Positions 17,717 through 26,616 of a stretch of DNA of 64,000 nt are shown here, one piece after another. The position numbers and the translations under genes were made by a program. Source of the DNA: Sphingomonas sp. IBVSS2 (GTDB taxonomy: Bacteria; Pseudomonadota; Alphaproteobacteria; Sphingomonadales; Sphingomonadaceae); the NCBI RefSeq assembly GCF_002127225.1, contig NZ_NFUR01000009.1, positions 48,823 to 112,822 on the forward strand. Reading direction: 5' to 3'. The notes under the pieces were generated by a model. It saw only the letters and a list, made by a program, of their open reading frames with translations, did no database searches and was not told the DNA's origin. Each line of letters opens with the position of its first letter. Position 1 is the first letter of the stretch.

Positions 17717-18189
17717 GTCGATCTCCCCTTCGGTCTCCGGGCGCCCGGTGTTCGGGCGCCGCATCGTTCGGAATAAAACTAAAAACATGTGATTTGTAAT
17801 GTGATGATCCCATGGCCGGCACTGGTCAAGAGGCACCGAATCGGTGTTATCTCGGCGGCATGCGGAGTGCCCCAGACCAGTCCGAAACGGTGCGAATCGG
17901 CAGGAAACCAAGAGTTTCCGGCCTTTGTTCCGGGGTTTGGAGAGGGCATGCTGCGGCTCGTCTGCCCCGCCGGAGCGATCCTCCGGCCCGGAAAAAACCG
18001 TGCGCAATCGCGGGTTTCCCGGCAGCTTTGTTACCAAGAAGCGACACTTTTCACATTTTTTCGTTACCCCGAATTGACCCTTCGTCCTTGATATGCTCAA
18101 AATCACGCACTTGTTCACGGAAATGGCGCGACCAACGACGCCGGAGCGGAGCGAGGCAGGTGGGCGTATCCATTCGGGGAGACACGGAC
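17717..18189. promoter_or_regulatory. divergent promoter region
   Basis: A 473-base gap between the leftward DUF885 gene and the rightward receptor operon. It is clearly AT-richer at two places: 17771-17810 (AAAACTAAAAACATGTG and neighbours), likely the leftward promoter, and 18030-18115, likely the rightward one. A TTGACC at 18074-18079 could be a -35 box for the receptor operon, but no good -10 box stands at the usual distance. The GGGGAGA at 18177-18183 is the receptor ribosome binding site. No gene or RNA was recognised between. Confidence 0.4.
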
Positions 18190-21036
18190 ATGGGCAGTAA
18201 GCGGGTTGCGGTGATGCGGGCGGGATTGCGGGGCGGCTCCGCGCTGTTCGCCACGATGATGATGATGGGCACGGCGATGGCGCAGACCGCCGAGCCGGAG
18301 GCGCAGGAAGCCGAGGCGATCGTCGTCACCGGCTCGCGCATCCCGCGTCCGGACGTCGATTCGAACAGCCCGGTCAACGTGATCGGCAGCGAGGAAATCC
18401 GCCAGACCGGCACGGCCGAGACCGAGCAGCTGCTCAACGCGCTGCCCCAGGCGGTCGCCGGCTCGGGCGCCCAGTCCAATGCGGGCAACGGCTCGGCCAC
18501 GGTCAACCTGCGCAACCTCGGTGCGGCGCGCACCCTGGTGCTCCAGAACGGCCGCCGCATCGTCGGCGCCAGCCAGGACGGCGTCGTCGACATCAACATG
18601 ATCCCGCCCTCGCTGATCGAGCGTGTCGAAGTCGTCACCGGCGGCGCTTCGGCGGTCTATGGCTCGGACGCGATGGCCGGCGTGGTGAACTTCGTCACCA
18701 AGACCAATTTCCAGGGCCTCGAAGTCAGCGGCCAATATGGCATCAGCGAGCGGGGCGATGCCGAGCGCTACAATATCGACTTCACCGTCGGCGGCAATTT
18801 CGGCGACGGCCGCGGCAACATCGTGTTCAACGGCAGCTATTACGACCGTTCGATGGTGAAGGGCGCCGCGCGCGACCACGCCTCGCTCTATCTGGTCGAT
18901 GCCGTGCAGAACGGCAAGGGCGTGCTCGTCCCCGGCGGCAACGGCGTCACGCCGCAGGGCACCATCTTCACCCCGGCGCTGGTCGGCAAGCTGGATCAGT
19001 TCGGCAACACGATCGGCACCGCCGGCATCTTCTTCGCGCCCGAGGGGTGGCGTGCCTACAAGACCAGCGACGGCTTCAACGACCGTCCCTATACCAACCT
19101 CCAGATGCCGATGAAGCGCTGGTCGGGGGCGATCACCGGCCATTACGACGTGACCGACAACGTCACGGCCTTCTGGGAAGGCAATTACGTCCGCAGCGAG
19201 ATCAACTCGACGCTGGGCGCGGTGCCGATGAGCAGCTCGGGCTTCCTGCCCAACTTCCAGTTCGATTTGCGCAATCCCTATCTGTCGTCGTCGCTGCGCG
19301 AGTTCCTGCGCACCAATCTCGACGGCGATGGCGACAATCTGGTCTCGCTCAACATCAATCGCCGCCTGCTCGACTTCGGTTCGCGCACCGACGACCAGAC
19401 CCGCGAATTCTCGCGCTTCGTCGTCGGGCTGAAGGGCGCGTTGACCGACAAGCTGAACTGGGAAGCCTTCTACAATCAGGGCCATGTCCGGATCACCGAG
19501 GTCCAGGGCGGCGGCGTGCTGATCGACAATTTCGCCAATGCGTTCCTGACTAACCCCAGCAATCCCTATGCCTGCAAGGTGGCCGATCCGCGCTGCGTCA
19601 CGATCAACCCGTTCGGGCTGATGTCGATGACCAAGCCGATGATCGACTATATCTACACCAACCTCACCAACATCACCGTCGTCGACCAGAAACAGGCCGG
19701 CGCCAGCATCACCGGCACGCTGTTCAAGCTGCCCGCCGGCAATGTCGGCATCTCGGTGGGTGCGGAATATCGCAAGGAAAGCTCCACCTTCACCCCCGAC
19801 CAGCTCTACATCCAGGGCAAGGCGCTCTCGCGCTCGGCGGGCATCCAGGCGACCGGCGGCAGCTTCGACGTCAAGGAAGTCTATGGCGAGCTCGTCGTGC
19901 CGATCCTGGCCGATCTGCCCTTCGTCCACCTCCTCGCCTTCGAGGGCGGCATCCGCTACTCGGATTATTCCACCGCGGGTGGCGTGACGTCGTGGAAGGC
20001 GGGCGGCGAGTTCTCGCCGGTGAAGAGCCTGAAGATCCGCGGCCTCTATCAGCGGGCGGTGCGCGCGCCGAACGTGATCGAGCTCTATTCGGGCGCGACC
20101 AACACCGCGCCGCAGGCGACCGACTTCTGCAACGCCACCGGCGCCAACCGCACCGCGGCCGAGCGCAGCTTCTGCATCAACTCGCTGGGCGTGCCGGCGA
20201 GCGTGATCGATGTGTTCCAGCAGGAGAATGTCCAGATCCGCGCGATCACCGGCGGCAATCCCAACCTGAAGGAAGAGACTTCGGACACCTGGTCGCTCGG
20301 CGCGGTGTTCCGTCCGGAGTTCGTGCCGAACCTCCAGCTCACCGTCGACTATTACAACATCAAGATCGACGGCGCGATCGCGGCGTTCGGCGGCGGCCTC
20401 CAGTCGGTGATCACCGCCTGTCGCGCCAATCTGTCGATGAGCAACATCTTCTGCCAGCCGCTCAACCACCGCTCGTCGGACGGGCAGCTCTATGACGTGC
20501 CGCTGCTCAACGCGAACATCGCCTCGATGAAGACCGCGGGCGTCGATTTCCGCCTCGACTATCGCCACGACATCGGTTCGCTGGGCCGGCTGAGCTATTA
20601 TCTGGCCGGCAGCTATCTGATCAACAGCATCGTGCAGAGCAGCCCGATCGTCGCGGCGGTCGATTGCGCGGGCTATATCGGCGGCGGCACCTGCGGCAAC
20701 GCCAATCCCAAGTGGCGCTTCACCCAGCGCCTGACCTGGGACGTCTCCGATGCCTTCCAGGTTTCGCTGCGGCACCGGTTCCTCGGCTCGGCGAAGGACG
20801 GGCGGATCGCCGCCGCCAAGGCCTCGGGCGGGGCGATGCCGCTGCTCGCGGTGCCGGAGACCGGGCAGATCAGCTATTTCGACCTGAGCGCGTCCTACGA
20901 CATCGACAAGAGCCTGAGCATCTACGGCATGATCGACAATCTCGGCGATCACAACCCGCCGTTCCAATTGTACGAGCGCGATACCTATGATGCGATCGGT
21001 CGCCGGTTCACGATCGGCTTCCGCAAGAAGTTCTGA
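18190..21036 (+). CDS. TonB-dependent outer-membrane receptor of the peptidase operon
   Basis: 948 residues. A signal peptide (to AMAQTAEP) is followed by a candidate TonB box region AEAIVVTGSRIPRP. Plug motifs are TVNLRNLGAARTLVLQNGRR, ERVEVVTGGASAVYGSDAMA and GVVNFVTKTNF. The barrel contains GGNPNLKEETSDTWSLG, usual for this subfamily, and ends in FTIGFRKKF. This is the large sphingomonad/caulobacter type with many long loops. ATG 18190 has GGGGAGA seven bases upstream. It opens a rightward operon whose next product is an S9 peptidase, so peptides or peptide-like molecules are the best guess for its cargo. No SusD-like lipoprotein or adjacent anti-sigma factor is present. Confidence 0.95.
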   Translation: MGSKRVAVMRAGLRGGSALFATMMMMGTAMAQTAEPEAQEAEAIVVTGSRIPRPDVDSNSPVNVIGSEEIRQTGTAETEQLLNALPQAVAGSGAQSNAGNGSATVNLRNLGAARTLVLQNGRRIVGASQDGVVDINMIPPSLIERVEVVTGGASAVYGSDAMAGVVNFVTKTNFQGLEVSGQYGISERGDAERYNIDFTVGGNFGDGRGNIVFNGSYYDRSMVKGAARDHASLYLVDAVQNGKGVLVPGGNGVTPQGTIFTPALVGKLDQFGNTIGTAGIFFAPEGWRAYKTSDGFNDRPYTNLQMPMKRWSGAITGHYDVTDNVTAFWEGNYVRSEINSTLGAVPMSSSGFLPNFQFDLRNPYLSSSLREFLRTNLDGDGDNLVSLNINRRLLDFGSRTDDQTREFSRFVVGLKGALTDKLNWEAFYNQGHVRITEVQGGGVLIDNFANAFLTNPSNPYACKVADPRCVTINPFGLMSMTKPMIDYIYTNLTNITVVDQKQAGASITGTLFKLPAGNVGISVGAEYRKESSTFTPDQLYIQGKALSRSAGIQATGGSFDVKEVYGELVVPILADLPFVHLLAFEGGIRYSDYSTAGGVTSWKAGGEFSPVKSLKIRGLYQRAVRAPNVIELYSGATNTAPQATDFCNATGANRTAAERSFCINSLGVPASVIDVFQQENVQIRAITGGNPNLKEETSDTWSLGAVFRPEFVPNLQLTVDYYNIKIDGAIAAFGGGLQSVITACRANLSMSNIFCQPLNHRSSDGQLYDVPLLNANIASMKTAGVDFRLDYRHDIGSLGRLSYYLAGSYLINSIVQSSPIVAAVDCAGYIGGGTCGNANPKWRFTQRLTWDVSDAFQVSLRHRFLGSAKDGRIAAAKASGGAMPLLAVPETGQISYFDLSASYDIDKSLSIYGMIDNLGDHNPPFQLYERDTYDAIGRRFTIGFRKKF

Positions 21037-21046
21037 TGCCCCAAGT

Positions 21047-21079
21047 CCGGCGGCGGCGGCGATCCCCCGCCGCCGCCGG
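21047..21079 (+). promoter_or_regulatory. GC-rich intercistronic hairpin
   Basis: A perfect 13-base-pair stem of CCGGCGGCGGCGG (21047-21059) and its complement (21067-21079) with a 7-base loop stands in the 88-base gap between the receptor and the S9 peptidase gene. There is no T-run, so full termination is unlikely. A stem like this usually protects the upstream message end or causes partial read-through, letting the receptor be made in greater amount than the enzymes. The function is inference. Confidence 0.55.
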
Positions 21080-21124
21080 CAACCGGCTCCGGCAGCGTCG
21101 ACAAGTGGTGAAGGTGTTGGGAAG

Positions 21125-23359
21125 ATGATCAAGTTCAGCGTTTCCGTCCGGGCGATGTCGGTGGCTCTCATGATCGCCTCGCCGGGCGCGGCGGCCCCCG
21201 CACTCGCCCAGCAACCGGCCCAGGGGCCGGTCCGGGGTGCCGCCGGCGTGCCCGGTACCAGCTTCTCGATCGACGAACTCTATCGCTACAAGAGCCTCGT
21301 GGGGCTCGACCCCCAGGGCTATAGCTGGGCGGCGGACGGCAGCGCCGTGCTCTTCCTGTGGAACGACGAAGGCTATTCGTTCCGCGACATCTGGTCCTGG
21401 TCGCCCAGGACCGGGCAGAAGACCCGGCTGACCTTCCTCGGCAAGGACAGCAAGCCCGAGGCGGAGCAGCGGGGCATCGCCCAGGCGGTGTTCCTCGACA
21501 AGGGACGCGTCGCCTTCACCCTGGGCGGGCAGCTCCATATCCGTGAGGCGGATGGTAGGATCGCGAAAGTGGAGGCCGACAAGCGCGGCATCCGCAAGCT
21601 CGCCGTCTCGCCCGACGGCGGCAAGCTCGCCTTTGTCGCGGCTGCGCCTGCCGCAACCCCGGTGGCCGCCGGCGGCCAGCTCTGGGTGCGGAGCGCGGCG
21701 GCGGGGGAGGGGGGCAGCGCCACCCGCCTGATCGGCAGCGACGATCCCAAACTCTATATCGAAGACTATAAATGGGCCGATAGCGGCACGGCGATCGCCT
21801 TCCAGCAGGCCGACGACCGCGCCATGCCCGAGCGCGACATCTACTACGACGCCAAGGGCAAGCTGCAGAACAATCGCGTGATCCGCGCCTTTCCGGGCGA
21901 GGAGACCAGCAAGACGGCGATCGGCGTGGTCGATCTGGCGACGGGCCGGTCCCGCCTGTTCGAGCGCCCGGATGCCAAGCACGATGTCTGGGGCTATGGC
22001 CTGTCGCATGACGGCAAGCGGCTGTTCGTCAGCAGCGCCGACATGGAGGCCAAGGAACACAGCATATATCTCTATGACGCCGCCACCGGCGCGCGCGAGA
22101 CCTTCTACCAGCTGCGCGAGCCCAGGCACCTCCGGCCCGACTGGCAAGTCGCCTGGGCGCCGGGCGACGACGGCCTGATCCTCCTCACCGATCGCGACGG
22201 CTGGCTCCAGCTCTACCACCAGCGCAAGGCCGGCGAGACGCCGCGCCAGATCACCAGCGGCAAGTGGGAAATCGCCTCGTTCGCGGTCGATGCGAAGAAC
22301 AGGCAGCTCTATTTCACCGCCAACAAGTCGGCGTTGCAGGACCGCCAACTCTACCGGGTGCCGGTCGCGGGCGGAGAGATCGAGCAGATGAGCGGTCCGG
22401 CCGGCGGCACGCACGAGCCGGTCTATTCCCCCGATTTCAGCAAGATCGCCGACTGGTACAGCAATGACGACCTGCCGCCCGAGCTGTTCGTCATCGATAC
22501 GGCGAAGCCGGGCAAGGCGGCACAGGTCACCAAGTCGCCCCAGCCCGATTTCTACGGCCAGACCTGGGCGAAGACCAGCTATGTCCAGTTCCCTAGCCAT
22601 GTCGACGGGATCAACCTGCTCGGCCGCGTCAGCGTCCCCGCCGATTTCGATCCGGCGAAGAAATATCCGGTGATCGTCGGCTCGGTCTATTCGGACGCGG
22701 TCCACAACCAATGGGGCGGCCGCCGCGCCCACCCGACCTGGGGGCTCGACCAGTATCTGGTTGCGCAGGGCTATATCGTCCTGACGGTCAACATCCGCGG
22801 CTCCTGGGGGCAGGGACGGGAGCACAACCAGACGCAATATCAGAGCTATGGCGAGACCGACATCAACGATCTGGAGAGCGGCGTCCGCTATCTGATCGCC
22901 CAGGGCTATGCCGATCCGAAGCGCATCGGCATCTGGGGCTCCAGCTATGGCGGGCTGATGACGATCATGTCGCTGTCGAAGAAACCCGGACTCTATGCCG
23001 CGGGCATTGCCGGCGCGCCCGCCACCAATGTCTGGCACGCCTTCCCGGCGCAGATGTGGATCATGGGGCCGCCCGAGGGGCCGGACATGCCCGGGCGCTA
23101 CGAGGCGCAGTCGGCGCTCTATCAGGCCAAGGGGATCAGGGACCCGCTGATGATCATCCATGGCACTCGCGATTCCGTGGTGCTCTATTCGGACACGATG
23201 GCGCTGGCCGAGCAGATGATCCAGCGCGAGCAGATGTTCGAGCTGGTGACGCTGCCCGGCGCCAACCACCCCTGGGACGCCGAGAACATCCCGCAGACGC
23301 GCTTCTCGTTCAAGAAGATGGTCGAATTCTTCGATCGTAACGTGAAGAACCGGAAGTAG
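21125..23359 (+). CDS. exported S9 family (DPP IV-like) serine peptidase
   Basis: 744 residues with an N-terminal signal peptide (ending near ALAQ). The first two thirds form a beta-propeller with YSWAADGSAVLF, YEDYKWADSG-type and FSKIADWYS segments. The C-terminal alpha/beta-hydrolase domain has the nucleophile S607 in GSSYGGLMT, D683 in HGTRDSVV and H715 in GANHPW. This is the catalytic triad of the prolyl oligopeptidase/dipeptidyl peptidase clan. Expected function: removal of dipeptides or cleavage after proline (or a related small residue) in periplasmic peptides. The ATG at 21125 follows GGGAAG. The next gene starts one base after its stop, showing tight coupling. Lasso-peptide isopeptidases belong to the same broad family but no lasso genes are present. 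Confidence 0.92.
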   Translation: MIKFSVSVRAMSVALMIASPGAAAPALAQQPAQGPVRGAAGVPGTSFSIDELYRYKSLVGLDPQGYSWAADGSAVLFLWNDEGYSFRDIWSWSPRTGQKTRLTFLGKDSKPEAEQRGIAQAVFLDKGRVAFTLGGQLHIREADGRIAKVEADKRGIRKLAVSPDGGKLAFVAAAPAATPVAAGGQLWVRSAAAGEGGSATRLIGSDDPKLYIEDYKWADSGTAIAFQQADDRAMPERDIYYDAKGKLQNNRVIRAFPGEETSKTAIGVVDLATGRSRLFERPDAKHDVWGYGLSHDGKRLFVSSADMEAKEHSIYLYDAATGARETFYQLREPRHLRPDWQVAWAPGDDGLILLTDRDGWLQLYHQRKAGETPRQITSGKWEIASFAVDAKNRQLYFTANKSALQDRQLYRVPVAGGEIEQMSGPAGGTHEPVYSPDFSKIADWYSNDDLPPELFVIDTAKPGKAAQVTKSPQPDFYGQTWAKTSYVQFPSHVDGINLLGRVSVPADFDPAKKYPVIVGSVYSDAVHNQWGGRRAHPTWGLDQYLVAQGYIVLTVNIRGSWGQGREHNQTQYQSYGETDINDLESGVRYLIAQGYADPKRIGIWGSSYGGLMTIMSLSKKPGLYAAGIAGAPATNVWHAFPAQMWIMGPPEGPDMPGRYEAQSALYQAKGIRDPLMIIHGTRDSVVLYSDTMALAEQMIQREQMFELVTLPGANHPWDAENIPQTRFSFKKMVEFFDRNVKNRK

Positions 23360-23360
23360 C

Positions 23361-25046
23361 ATGCTGGGTCGGGGCATCGCGGCATTGATGGGAGGCGCCA
23401 CTTTGCTGGTGGCCCAGGTGGCTGCCCGGCCGGCGACTGCCCAGCCGGCCGTCCAGCAGCTGGGCGCGGATTTCTGGGCCTGGCGCGGCATCACCCAGCC
23501 CGCGAGCAGCGACGACATCCCACGCATCGCGCGGCCCGCCGGCTGGCTGCCCGACTGGTCGCCCGCCGCCGTCGCCGCCCAGCGCCGGCAGCTCGCCACG
23601 TTCGAGGCGCGCTGGAAGGCGCTGGAGCGCGCTCCGCAAAGCATCGGCGAGAAGGTCGATTACCGGCTGGTCGGTTCGGCGCTCGCCCGTGTCCATTGGG
23701 AAATGGATCACATCGCCGCCTGGCGCCGACAGCCGCATTTCTACACCGCCCAGGCGCTGAACCCGGTGTTCGAGGTCTTGCTGCCCAAGCCGCCGGTCTC
23801 GCATGCGCGGCTGGACGAAGTGATCCACCTGCTCGGCAACGCCCCGGCGATCCTCGCGGCCGGCCGTGCAAACCTGAACGACATGCGCGGACCGTTCGTG
23901 GACGTCGCGCTCGGCCAGCTCGCCGACGTGCCGGAGAGCCTGCGCGGCATGGCGACCGGGCTCGCCCCCTATGCCGATGCCGCGCAGAGGAAGCGGCTCG
24001 GTGTCGTGGTCGAGAAGGCGATTGCGGCGTTCGCGGGGTACACCGCGTTCCTCAAGTCGAAGCGCGCCGGCCTGTCCGAGCAGACCGCTGTCGGCCGGGA
24101 GTCCTATCTCTATTTCCTCGGCAATGTCGGCATCTATCCCTATTCGCCCGAGCAGCTCGTCGCGATGGGCCGCCAGGAATGGGCACGCTCGGTGCTGTTC
24201 GAAACGCTCGAGCGCAATCGCAATGCCGGGCTCCCCGAGCTGCCGATCGGCCCTTCGATCGGCGCGGTCACGACGCAGCTCGATGCGGATGAGCTGAAGG
24301 TCCGCAAGTTCCTCACCGACAAGAACCTCCTCACGGTTCCGGACTGGGTCGGCCACTACAAGGCCCAGCCTTTCCCCGCCTATCTGGCGCCGATCGGCTG
24401 GCTGGGGCGCACCTTCGACTTCACCAGCATCGATCGCACGGGGCAGGACGCGACGGTCTATCTCCCCGATCCCTCGCCCAAGCTCGGCTATTTCAACCTT
24501 TCGATCGCGCGCGATCCGCGACCCATCATCGTGCATGAGGGCGTGCCGGGCCATTTCTTCCAGCTCAGCCTCAGCTGGCGGAACCCCGATCCGCTGCGCC
24601 GCCGCTATTACGATAGCGGCGCGAACGAAGGCACCGGCTTCTATGCCGAGGAGATGATGCTCCAGGCGGGCTTCTGGGCCGATGCGCCCAAGACGCGCGA
24701 GATCATCTATAATTTCGCACGGTTGCGTGCCCTTCGGGTCGAAGTGGACGTGAAGCTGGCGCTAGGTGAATTCACCATCGCCCAGGCTGCGGACTATCTG
24801 GAGAGGATGGTCCCGATGGACCGGGCGACGGCGCGCGAGGAAGCCACCTTCTTCGCCGCCGCGCCCGGCCAGGCGATCAGCTATCAGATCGGCAAGATGC
24901 AGACGACCGAGTTCCTCGCGGAAGCCCGGGTGCGCGAAGGCAAGTCCTTCGATCTCAAGCGCTTCCACGACTATCTCTGGACCAACGGCAATGTGCCGAT
25001 CGCGCTGCAGCGGGAAGAATATCTGTCGATGGCGACGGGCGAATAG
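23361..25046 (+). CDS. exported DUF885 family protein with intact HExxxGH
   Basis: 561 residues; the start has an export signal (IAALMGGATLLVAQVAARPA). The DUF885 domain covers nearly the whole protein, with IYPYSPEQLVAMGRQEW, TVPDWVGHY, and the motif HEGVPGH at 392-398. The later NEGTGFYAEE supplies the glutamate expected as a third metal ligand. This copy therefore has a complete presumed zinc site. The family is widespread in proteobacteria and uncharacterised in most cases; a peptidase-like role is the usual assumption. The ATG is one base after the stop of the S9 peptidase gene, so the two are translated together and probably work on the same periplasmic substrate. Confidence 0.88.
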   Translation: MLGRGIAALMGGATLLVAQVAARPATAQPAVQQLGADFWAWRGITQPASSDDIPRIARPAGWLPDWSPAAVAAQRRQLATFEARWKALERAPQSIGEKVDYRLVGSALARVHWEMDHIAAWRRQPHFYTAQALNPVFEVLLPKPPVSHARLDEVIHLLGNAPAILAAGRANLNDMRGPFVDVALGQLADVPESLRGMATGLAPYADAAQRKRLGVVVEKAIAAFAGYTAFLKSKRAGLSEQTAVGRESYLYFLGNVGIYPYSPEQLVAMGRQEWARSVLFETLERNRNAGLPELPIGPSIGAVTTQLDADELKVRKFLTDKNLLTVPDWVGHYKAQPFPAYLAPIGWLGRTFDFTSIDRTGQDATVYLPDPSPKLGYFNLSIARDPRPIIVHEGVPGHFFQLSLSWRNPDPLRRRYYDSGANEGTGFYAEEMMLQAGFWADAPKTREIIYNFARLRALRVEVDVKLALGEFTIAQAADYLERMVPMDRATAREEATFFAAAPGQAISYQIGKMQTTEFLAEARVREGKSFDLKRFHDYLWTNGNVPIALQREEYLSMATGE

Positions 25047-25061
25047 GGGGGTATGCTTTCG

Positions 25062-25541
25062 ATGGATCTGGTACGTTTCACGGAGCCGAGATCGGGGCTG
25101 TCGGCCCGTTGCCGCCTGCTCCCGCAAGCGGCGCCGCAATCCTGCGCATTCCTGCGCGACCTCGCCGCGCGGCACGCATCGTTCGAGGCGATGCACGCGA
25201 TCTGGACCGGGCCGGAGATCTCGATCCCGCTGCCGTCCGCCAGCCTGCCGGAGGGCATGGCCCAGCCGCCGATCCCGGCCGAGAACGCCACCTCCCATCC
25301 TGGCGCCGGCGACATCGTGCTCGCTTATCTCGCGCCGGGCAGCACCCAGGGCCTGCCGCCCGGGCCCTTTTACGACATCGGCATCTTCTACGGCGCCGGC
25401 GGGCGGCTGCTGATGCCGTTCGGCTGGATCCAGGCCAATGTCTGCGCCCGCATCCTCGACGAGGATCTGGAAAAGGCCGTGGCGGATTGCCGCGCGATCC
25501 GTCGCAGCGGCGCCTGCACCATCACTGTCGAGCCGGCCTGA
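25062..25541 (+). CDS. DUF3830 family (cyclophilin-like fold) protein
   Basis: 159 residues, no signal peptide. Features recalled from the DUF3830 family are visible: an acidic/hydrophobic start, LPQAAPQSCAFLRDL, a WTGPEISIPLP strand, ENATSHPGAGDIVLAYLAPG, and FYDIGIFYGAGGRL. These are the strands of a small cyclophilin-like barrel. No catalytic role is established for this family; members often lie beside genes for amide or amino-acid breakdown, as I recall. Two starts are possible: ATG 25053 lies directly against GGGGGG (25046-25051), while ATG 25062 has it at the usual ten-base distance, so 25062 is preferred. It lies between the DUF885 and transporter genes of the operon. Confidence 0.75.
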   Translation: MDLVRFTEPRSGLSARCRLLPQAAPQSCAFLRDLAARHASFEAMHAIWTGPEISIPLPSASLPEGMAQPPIPAENATSHPGAGDIVLAYLAPGSTQGLPPGPFYDIGIFYGAGGRLLMPFGWIQANVCARILDEDLEKAVADCRAIRRSGACTITVEPA

Positions 25542-25553
25542 GGGGGGCGGGAC

Positions 25554-26450
25554 ATGACCTATGCCGATCTGATGTCCTTTCTCGGGCACTGGGTGCTTCC
25601 CGGCTCGCTGATCGCGATCATGGCCTCGATGGGCCTGTCGCTCACCGCCGAGGATTTCCGCCAGGTTTTCCGCAACAAGCGCGCATTGATCTTCGGTGTC
25701 TGCTCGATGCTGATCGTGCCGCCGCTGATCGGGCTCACGCTCGCGCTCACCGTGGCGCCTACGCCGGCGCTGGCGGTCGGCTTCGTGCTGCTCGCCACCA
25801 CCCCGGGCGGCATGCTCTCCAACCTGTTCACCGACATGGCCAAGGGCGATCTCGCCCTGTCGATGTCGATGACCTTGCTGCTCAGCATGATCTACATCTT
25901 CGCCGTGCCCTTCTACGCGCATTTCGCGCTGGCCCATTTCATGGGGCTGGAGGCGGATGTGAAGGTGCCGCTGGCCTCGTTCTTCTGGGACATCTTCTCG
26001 ATCACGGTACTGCCCGCCGCCGCCGGCTTCACGCTGCGCGCGCTGCGCCCCGGCTTCGCGATCGCATTCAAGAAATACCTCAAGAACATCGCCACGATCG
26101 TGCTGTTCACCGCCTTCGGCTTCATCCTGTTCGACCAGGTGCCGGTGCTGCGCGAGAATCTGGGCGCGCTGTTCTGGATCACCGTGGCGCTCAACCTGAT
26201 CATGGTCTGCGTGGTGATGACGATCGTGCGCTTCGCCGGCTTCACCCGGCGCGAGAACATCGCGATCGGGATCGAGCATCTGATGCGGCAGGAGGGCACC
26301 GCCATCTTCATCGCGGTGAGCATCGTCGGCAACAACGAGATGTCGCTGCCGATGATCATGAACACGCCGGTGGCGCTCTGCTTCGTGCTGGCCTTCGTCA
26401 CCATCGCGCGCCGCACCGAGCGCGCGGGGAGAGCCACGCCCGGCGCCTGA
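25554..26450 (+). CDS. BASS (bile acid:sodium symporter) family transporter
   Basis: 298 residues, almost entirely hydrophobic with eight or nine predicted membrane helices. The section GFVLLATTPGGMLSNLFTDM fits the first unwound-helix motif of the family (commonly with TPGG.SN), and the later HLMRQEGTAIFIAVSIVGN fits the second crossover region where ligand and sodium bind. The family imports organic anions such as bile acids, pantoate and oxoacids across the inner membrane with sodium. GGGGGGCGGG stands before the ATG. In this operon it would move a product of periplasmic peptide or amide hydrolysis, probably an organic acid, into the cytoplasm; the exact cargo is unknown. Confidence 0.88.
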   Translation: MTYADLMSFLGHWVLPGSLIAIMASMGLSLTAEDFRQVFRNKRALIFGVCSMLIVPPLIGLTLALTVAPTPALAVGFVLLATTPGGMLSNLFTDMAKGDLALSMSMTLLLSMIYIFAVPFYAHFALAHFMGLEADVKVPLASFFWDIFSITVLPAAAGFTLRALRPGFAIAFKKYLKNIATIVLFTAFGFILFDQVPVLRENLGALFWITVALNLIMVCVVMTIVRFAGFTRRENIAIGIEHLMRQEGTAIFIAVSIVGNNEMSLPMIMNTPVALCFVLAFVTIARRTERAGRATPGA

Positions 26451-26616
26451 GGTCCTTTTGAGAACAACGCCTCTTTCAGGGGCACGCAAACACCGCTCCC
26501 TCGCGGGGCGAACAGAGAGTTCGATAGTACATGCAAACGTCCCGTGTCACGGACGTCGCGGGGGCGCTTTTGTCCCTCGCGCCGGCCTCCAGCCTCACGC
26601 TCGTGAAGGCGTGGTG

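Noticed and set aside
21125..23359. Lasso-peptide isopeptidase with its TonB receptor
   Set aside because: Some sphingomonad lasso-peptide loci have an S9-like isopeptidase and a receptor, but no precursor, cyclase (B/C proteins) or ABC exporter is present in the surrounding 40 kb, and the protein looks like an ordinary DPP IV-type enzyme.
26451..26616. Small RNA or terminator between the transporter and FAD oxidoreductase genes
   Set aside because: The hairpin at about 26537-26556 is imperfect with a very small loop, and no promoter or T-run is evident, so no separate feature was called.
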